From Sordaria brevicollis (Eukaryota > Ascomycota > Sordariomycetes > Sordariales > Sordariaceae), in contig JAUTDP010000006.1 in the NCBI GenBank assembly GCA_033439795.1, positions 558,001-622,000 on the forward strand: a stretch of 64,000 nt of DNA. The letters are read 5' to 3'. Under the pieces are notes generated by a model that was not told the origin of the DNA, did no database searches, and saw only the letters and a program-made list of their open reading frames with translations. A program made the position numbers and the translations under genes. The stretch's first letter is position 1; every line of letters begins with the position of its first letter. Positions 58,880 to 64,000 of the stretch are shown here, one piece after another.

Positions 58880-61178
58880 TGTGTTGTCGTTGCCGTTTGT
58901 TTATTGTTCCCTTCGGAATATAGTAGTTTGGGATATAGTATCACCGCCGTAGTGTATTAGAGATCCTAGGAAGGTATGTACACCACAACAAGCTAACGAA
59001 CGACAAGAATAAGAACAGCAGAAACGAAAGACAAAGACGAAACAGACGAAAGGGTCAGAGCGGTGATAGGTATGTATATATCTTTCGACCGGTTTCGTTT
59101 TCTTCTCTAGCGCTTACACTGGATGTAACAAATGTGCTCCAGGCACCAGAAAAACCAACAACGAGATACCGTCGGGAACCAGACCTGATCGGGAGCTCCA
59201 GGACCCTGGGAGCAATGGCCAGACTATTTGATGTGGCGCTAAACTAATGCGGGAATGTGAGCCCGTTTTGGGCAGAGATCGAGAACAAATAAGACCAAGA
59301 CCTGAGGCTGAGTCGATGAGTTGAGACCCTTTTTGAAGAGGTCCAGATTCGGCACTGGAGAAGACTACCAGGTGCTGAGAGACAAGAATTCGATTCTGGA
59401 ACAAGATATTGACTGAGGCAAAAGGAGAAAAATGCTCTCAACATGACCGAAGCATCGTGAGTAAGCCGCGGCTCATTTGTTCCTCTGAACGTAGAAGTGT
59501 CTGTAGGTTGCCGTAAGCTCGCGAAGGTCTCTAAAAGGACAAGAACGCCCTGGGCTGACAGGTTGGCTGTCATTCATGCAATGTTGCCCGAGTGGAAGCT
59601 CGTATGTATGCACCACCACAGCGGAACTGGGGCTGGGCTGAATCAGACCGTCACACTCGTGTTGAGGAACATTCAAGGTTCGGAGCACCGGCCGACTTGG
59701 CCTAGACATGGGAATTGTCTTCTTGGGATAATAAAGAGAGGCCACTGGCATCTTGAAGAGAATCATGTAGGACCTTAGCTCTTAGCGAATCTGAAGGTAT
59801 TCCGGCTGTGGTCTGTCATCGTTGATCAGCTTATGCATGCTCAGTAATGATTCAGAAAACGCAAGTCGGAACAGATGAATCGATGCTGCACGCCGCCGTG
59901 GCTCCATTGTCTTTGTTGATTGCTTGAGTTCCCGACAGGTAATGTGTCTCTTTGTTGAACGTCCCGTCCCGTTTCGGAAAGGACTGCGATGGGAATGAGA
60001 AGGGAGCAGAGTGGGTTGGACAATGAGCCATTGGCCAGATGGCTGATCTGCACAAGGTTGAAGAAAAAAAAAAAAGGACATCAATTGCCTGGAAAATGTC
60101 TGGCCGGATGAGGTCTGTTTTTGGGTTCAGAAACATGAGGGCATCCACACTTGTACGACAAGCGCGCGGCAAGCGGCATATGGAATTGTCGATGTTGTTG
60201 AACTTGGAAAAAGCAAAGAGTGCCAAGCAGGGGCAGAGCTGAGAAATGTCCACTCCAGCGGCACGGGAGCGGCACGTGCACCAACTGTCAGCTCGCTCAC
60301 TGCTCAGTACCTCTTATCTTATCGCTCATCACGTGCACCGGGCAGGAACAAGCTTCTTAGCTCAGGAGCTGAGCTGCAAGCACTTTATCAATTATTTAAA
60401 TTGACCCCCTTCCTCTCAGCTATGACGTCCAACGCGTGACGCGCCGCCCACTTGACTTTCAGGCTGACTTACACACCCAACTTGACGCCCAGACCAACCA
60501 GGAGACGAAGCGAGGCACATCAAGGAACCAGGAGTCCAGGACCCCCAAAGCCCCGAGATGAGATGGGAGATTACGCTCGCTCCAGTTCTAATCAAAGTGG
60601 AAGTCCATCCCCTCTGGATAACCCGATGCTCTGGACAGCGAGAGGTCCCCGTCGTCCCGATGGTCTCCATCTCTTCCGGAGACTTGTGATTTGAGTTGAT
60701 ATCGTTGTGTCTCCGAGTCTGAGTCTTCCCCATTGCCGCAGGTTATCATCATCGAATTACCGTCTTGTATCTTTGTCTCCTTTTCTCTGCCATTTCAGCT
60801 TCCAATATCTCTCTCACTTTGCAATAGCAACAAGTCGATATACCCCATACCCGTCTTTCATTGGAATTCTCGCTGTTTTTGTTTTAGACACTCTTACTAC
60901 GGAGTCTTCTCCCTTGAAACTCCATCTTTGTGACCACCATATTTCTAATTCTTTAATCCTGTTTACCCCTCCAAAGAACTACCGATACATTGTATCAGTT
61001 GTTGTTTGCTCCTCTTTATCACGACTGAATCACAGTACCTGCACCTTACCAAAGGCAGGTGCTTGTGCATTGCAGGATCACAGGAAGCAGCTTTCATCTG
61101 AACTTTGGAACACTTTCCACCCGGGCATCAACCCCTCCCGATACCGCAGACGCAGCCAGTACCGTGACCACAGTGACA
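58880..61178. promoter_or_regulatory. Divergent region upstream of the GPI-protein and hos3 genes
   Basis: These 2.3 kb separate two oppositely directed starts. The part at 60,740-60,860 is very pyrimidine-rich and is likely promoter or leader of hos3. A 242-codon frame at 60,707-61,435 overlaps the hos3 start in another frame and is discounted. Repeated CACGTGCA words occur at 60,273 and 60,330. No RNA gene was seen. Confidence 0.4.
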
Positions 61179-64000
61179 ATGGCTTCGTCCTCCCCCAACA
61201 CGTTCCACAACAGGCCATCGTCTTCCGCGTCCGTGGCATCCTCGCGGTCTTCCACCACGAATCCCAGGAGAGCTTCCGGTGTGCCAGCAGGTGCTGGATC
61301 AGATGCACATACAACTCCAAAGACATCGTCGACCCTGCAACAAAGACGGCTATCACGGACGACGAGCAAAGGGCAGTTAAACACCAACAATGCGGACGGA
61401 GATTTAACACAGTCCTTGAACCACCTCTCCATTAATCTTGCGTCACCGTCCTCCGTCACTTCTCAGTCTCCTTCGCCTAGGAGAAGCCCTCGCTCGGCCA
61501 ACCACCCGCCACCTTCCGTCAGTCCTCTTCGCCCTCAGTTCAACTCGACTCCGACTGCCGTATCGCCCAACGGAACGCCATCCCGTCCCGGTAGCGCCAT
61601 GCGGAACGTATCCTATGGCGGGGCTCCGTCCCGTTCCCAAACTCCAGCACTTCGCCGAAAAGCCTCCATGAACTCGATCCAGGTGGCCCATAACACCCAT
61701 GGTCATAACCCAACACTTCAGCGTCGCTCCAGCTCGGTAAACCTTACCCCGTCCTCCGCGAGAAAATCACCCCTAAACGACATGTCTCCCGAGACGACCG
61801 AGTTCAAACCACCGCCCACCCCGCAGTCTATCGCCAGTGACCACTTCAAGGCCGAGCTCGAGATCCACCACGGCGAGGAACCAAAACTATCCGCTGAAAC
61901 CGTCGTTATTGTTAACGACGCATGCTACGGACATCGCTATTCTCGACCGCGCACATCCAAAGGAAGCTTGAGCACGATTGTCGAGCGACCCGAGAGGATC
62001 AAAGCCAGTGTTTTGGGAGTGTCTGCAGCCTACGTACGTCTGGGCGAGCGACACCGAGATGGTTCATTCCCGATTCACCCGGACCAGGATCCTAAAAGGC
62101 TCCCATCCGTACCTTTTCTGATCCAAAAGACGTATCGACGAGTGCCAATCACATCACCTACAGTAACCAACGTTCATGGTACAAAATGGATGGAAGAGCT
62201 CAAGATCATGTGCGATACCGCGGAAGCGAAGCTGGCCAAGAATGGAAAGGAACTTCAACGCCCGGATATGGATCGTGGACCCAATGCGGAGGAACCTCCA
62301 AAGTTCCACGAAGGCGACCTCTATCTCTGCGCCGAATCATTGGAGGCCATGGAAGGAGCTCTTGGTGGTGTTTGTGACGCAGTCGATGCGGTGTTCAAGC
62401 CCGAGGGCCCGAAAAGGGCTTTTGTAGCCATTCGCCCGCCCGGCCACCACTGCTCTGCCTCCTATCCCTCTGGATTTTGCTGGGTCAACAATGTTCATGT
62501 CGGCATTATGCATGGAATGCTGAACCATGGCTTGACCCACGCCGCGATTATTGACTTTGACCTCCACCACGGCGATGGCTCTCAGCAAATTGCTTGGCAG
62601 CACAACTCGAGGGCCGTCAAAGCTGCAAAGAACGCGGCAGCGTGGAAGAAGACCTCGATCGGGTACTTTAGCCTTCACGACATCAACTCATACCCTTGCG
62701 AGCTCGGCGACGACGAAAAGGTTATGAACGCAAGCATATGCATTGATAACGCTCACGGACAGAATGTTTGGAATGTTCACCTACAGCCCTGGAAGACAGA
62801 GGACGAGTTTTGGGCACTATACGAATCCAAGTACGCCATCTTGCTTGAAAAGACGCGCAGCTATCTCATCACACAAACGGAGCGCCTGCGAGAAGCAGGT
62901 CAGAAGGCAAAAGCAGCTATCTTCCTCTCCGCTGGCTTTGATGCCAGCGAGTGGGAGGGTGCTGGAATGCAGAGACACAAAGTGAACGTTCCTACCGAGT
63001 TCTATGCTCGACTGACCCGAGATGTCGTACGCATAGCAGCAGAAGTGGACACGGCTGCAGAGGGCCGAGTTGTCAGCGTTCTGGAGGGAGGCTATAGTGA
63101 TCGTGCGCTTTGCTCTGGTATCATGAGCCACGTTTGCGGTCTAGCTGGAGCCAGTGCAACTGAAAAGAATCAAGTTCACAATCATTACAACCCTTCATGG
63201 TGGTCTGCTAGTGAGCTTGAACGTCTGGAGACCACTTTGATGACTCCTCCGCCTGAACCACCCAAACCGCCCAAGAACGTTCCAACGCCTACTTACTGTT
63301 CGCCTACGCAAGCTTCCACCGCGCGGTCTGTTGCGCCACGGAGAAGCATGTCCGGACTCCATCAGCACGCACTCATGGCAGCTAACAGGCCGATGTCACC
63401 GATGCTGTCAAGAATACCGACAACTCCTGCTCCAGAGGTCCCGTGGGATATCGCGGCCTGCGAGTTAAGCAAGCTTCTTATTCCGCGTGACCGTCAAACA
63501 GAAAGCTGTACTCACACAGACCTCAATGCTGAGGCTACCAGGGCTCGTCGGGAGCGGCAGTTGGCTCAAGCTGGTACCCCAGCGCCCGATTCTGGCGCTG
63601 CCTGCTCATCGGATCGGCCATCTACCAGGATGGCCCTGAGGGAGCGTAAAGCCAAGCAAACATTGCCTATCAAGGAGGAGGATACCGACGAAGACCGCAA
63701 GAATACTGTGTCTACCAAAGAGACCGGTATGCACCAGGGTGGTACTCGTGGCGCACGTAGTCGACGCCTTAGTGCTGCATCGACCATTGTCCCAGACACC
63801 TTGGACTCATCACCCCCTAGTCACAGACATACGGAAGAGGATGGCAGACCGGAAACATCCATGAGCATTAGGCCTGAGTCTTCAGCGAGCGTTCGACCGC
63901 AGGGGAACAACCCTCTTGTGGTAAAGAAAACCCGGGGCCCAGCAAAGAACAAGGCTGCTCTGGAGGCGCCTAAGCCGCAGAGAAAGACTTCTACTTCGAC
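61179..64000 (+). CDS. hos3: Hos3-type class II histone deacetylase, 3' end beyond window
   Basis: This is a zinc-dependent lysine deacetylase of the Hda1/Hos3 branch. The frame is open from ATG 61,179 (MASSSPNTFHN) to the window end, at least 940 codons without an intron. Residues 1-~225 are Ser/Pro-rich and disordered. The catalytic domain runs from about 245 (VVIVNDACYGHRY) to 650. The charge-relay pair is in RPPGHHCS (His423/424). Zinc ligands are Asp461 and His463 in DFDLHHGDG and Asp588 in SAGFDASEWEG, and LEGGYS follows. The C-terminal region is long, basic and Ser/Pro-rich (KKTRGPAKNKAALEAPKPQ), as in fungal Hos3. In Neurospora this type is called hda-4. The window edge cuts the gene. 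Confidence 0.94.
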   Translation, partial: MASSSPNTFHNRPSSSASVASSRSSTTNPRRASGVPAGAGSDAHTTPKTSSTLQQRRLSRTTSKGQLNTNNADGDLTQSLNHLSINLASPSSVTSQSPSPRRSPRSANHPPPSVSPLRPQFNSTPTAVSPNGTPSRPGSAMRNVSYGGAPSRSQTPALRRKASMNSIQVAHNTHGHNPTLQRRSSSVNLTPSSARKSPLNDMSPETTEFKPPPTPQSIASDHFKAELEIHHGEEPKLSAETVVIVNDACYGHRYSRPRTSKGSLSTIVERPERIKASVLGVSAAYVRLGERHRDGSFPIHPDQDPKRLPSVPFLIQKTYRRVPITSPTVTNVHGTKWMEELKIMCDTAEAKLAKNGKELQRPDMDRGPNAEEPPKFHEGDLYLCAESLEAMEGALGGVCDAVDAVFKPEGPKRAFVAIRPPGHHCSASYPSGFCWVNNVHVGIMHGMLNHGLTHAAIIDFDLHHGDGSQQIAWQHNSRAVKAAKNAAAWKKTSIGYFSLHDINSYPCELGDDEKVMNASICIDNAHGQNVWNVHLQPWKTEDEFWALYESKYAILLEKTRSYLITQTERLREAGQKAKAAIFLSAGFDASEWEGAGMQRHKVNVPTEFYARLTRDVVRIAAEVDTAAEGRVVSVLEGGYSDRALCSGIMSHVCGLAGASATEKNQVHNHYNPSWWSASELERLETTLMTPPPEPPKPPKNVPTPTYCSPTQASTARSVAPRRSMSGLHQHALMAANRPMSPMLSRIPTTPAPEVPWDIAACELSKLLIPRDRQTESCTHTDLNAEATRARRERQLAQAGTPAPDSGAACSSDRPSTRMALRERKAKQTLPIKEEDTDEDRKNTVSTKETGMHQGGTRGARSRRLSAASTIVPDTLDSSPPSHRHTEEDGRPETSMSIRPESSASVRPQGNNPLVVKKTRGPAKNKAALEAPKPQRKTSTS

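Noticed and set aside
60707..61435. 242-codon frame ahead of hos3
   Set aside because: It overlaps the hos3 start in another frame, and the upstream part is pyrimidine-rich leader-like sequence with no homology I can see.

Overview
The window looks like a chromosome segment of a filamentous ascomycete of the Sordariaceae (Neurospora/Sordaria type). The genes have short introns (51-185 bp, mostly 55-100) with GTAAGT-like donors. The predicted proteins resemble Neurospora proteins as I remember them; no database was searched. AT-rich blocks are depleted of CpA/TpG and swollen with TpA, the classical mark of repeat-induced point mutation (RIP).

Layout. 1-6,387: RIP-degraded retrotransposon block. 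A Ty3/Gypsy relic lies on the minus strand (gag, reverse transcriptase and RNase H still legible). A Ty1/Copia relic lies on the plus strand and ends in a recognisable 3' LTR. 6,523-10,689: a divergent pair, a cao-1-type stilbene-cleaving dioxygenase and a vanillyl-alcohol-oxidase-type flavoenzyme, BOTH broken. Each shows a net 2-bp loss, and the oxidase also has two in-frame TGA codons. 10,690-30,748: about 20 kb with almost no recognisable gene. It holds a (GT)67 microsatellite, a 3.3-kb RIP-mutated Fot1/pogo DNA transposon with TA target duplication and terminal inverted repeats, and one possible small Cys-rich protein.

30,749-64,000: a dense housekeeping region. In order: a Vip1/Asp1 inositol pyrophosphate kinase-phosphatase (-), the SSU-processome WD40 protein Utp21 (+), the actin-patch SH3 protein Bbc1/Mti1 (-), the Rtr1 Pol II CTD phosphatase (+), ribosomal protein eS17 (-), mitochondrial ribosomal protein Mrp51 (-), the catalytic subunit of tRNA-guanine transglycosylase (-), a 2EXR-domain protein (+), a GPI-anchored Cys-rich secreted protein (-), and a Hos3-type histone deacetylase that runs off the right edge (+).

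The only obviously cooperating neighbours are the broken pair. CAO-1 enzymes split phenolic stilbenes to aromatic aldehydes, and VAO-type oxidases convert 4-hydroxybenzylic compounds to the same class of aldehyde. This looks like a lost two-gene aromatic-catabolism module beside a transposon block. Utp21, eS17, Mrp51, Rtr1 and TGT share a broad link to ribosome, tRNA and transcription functions, but each has its own promoter.
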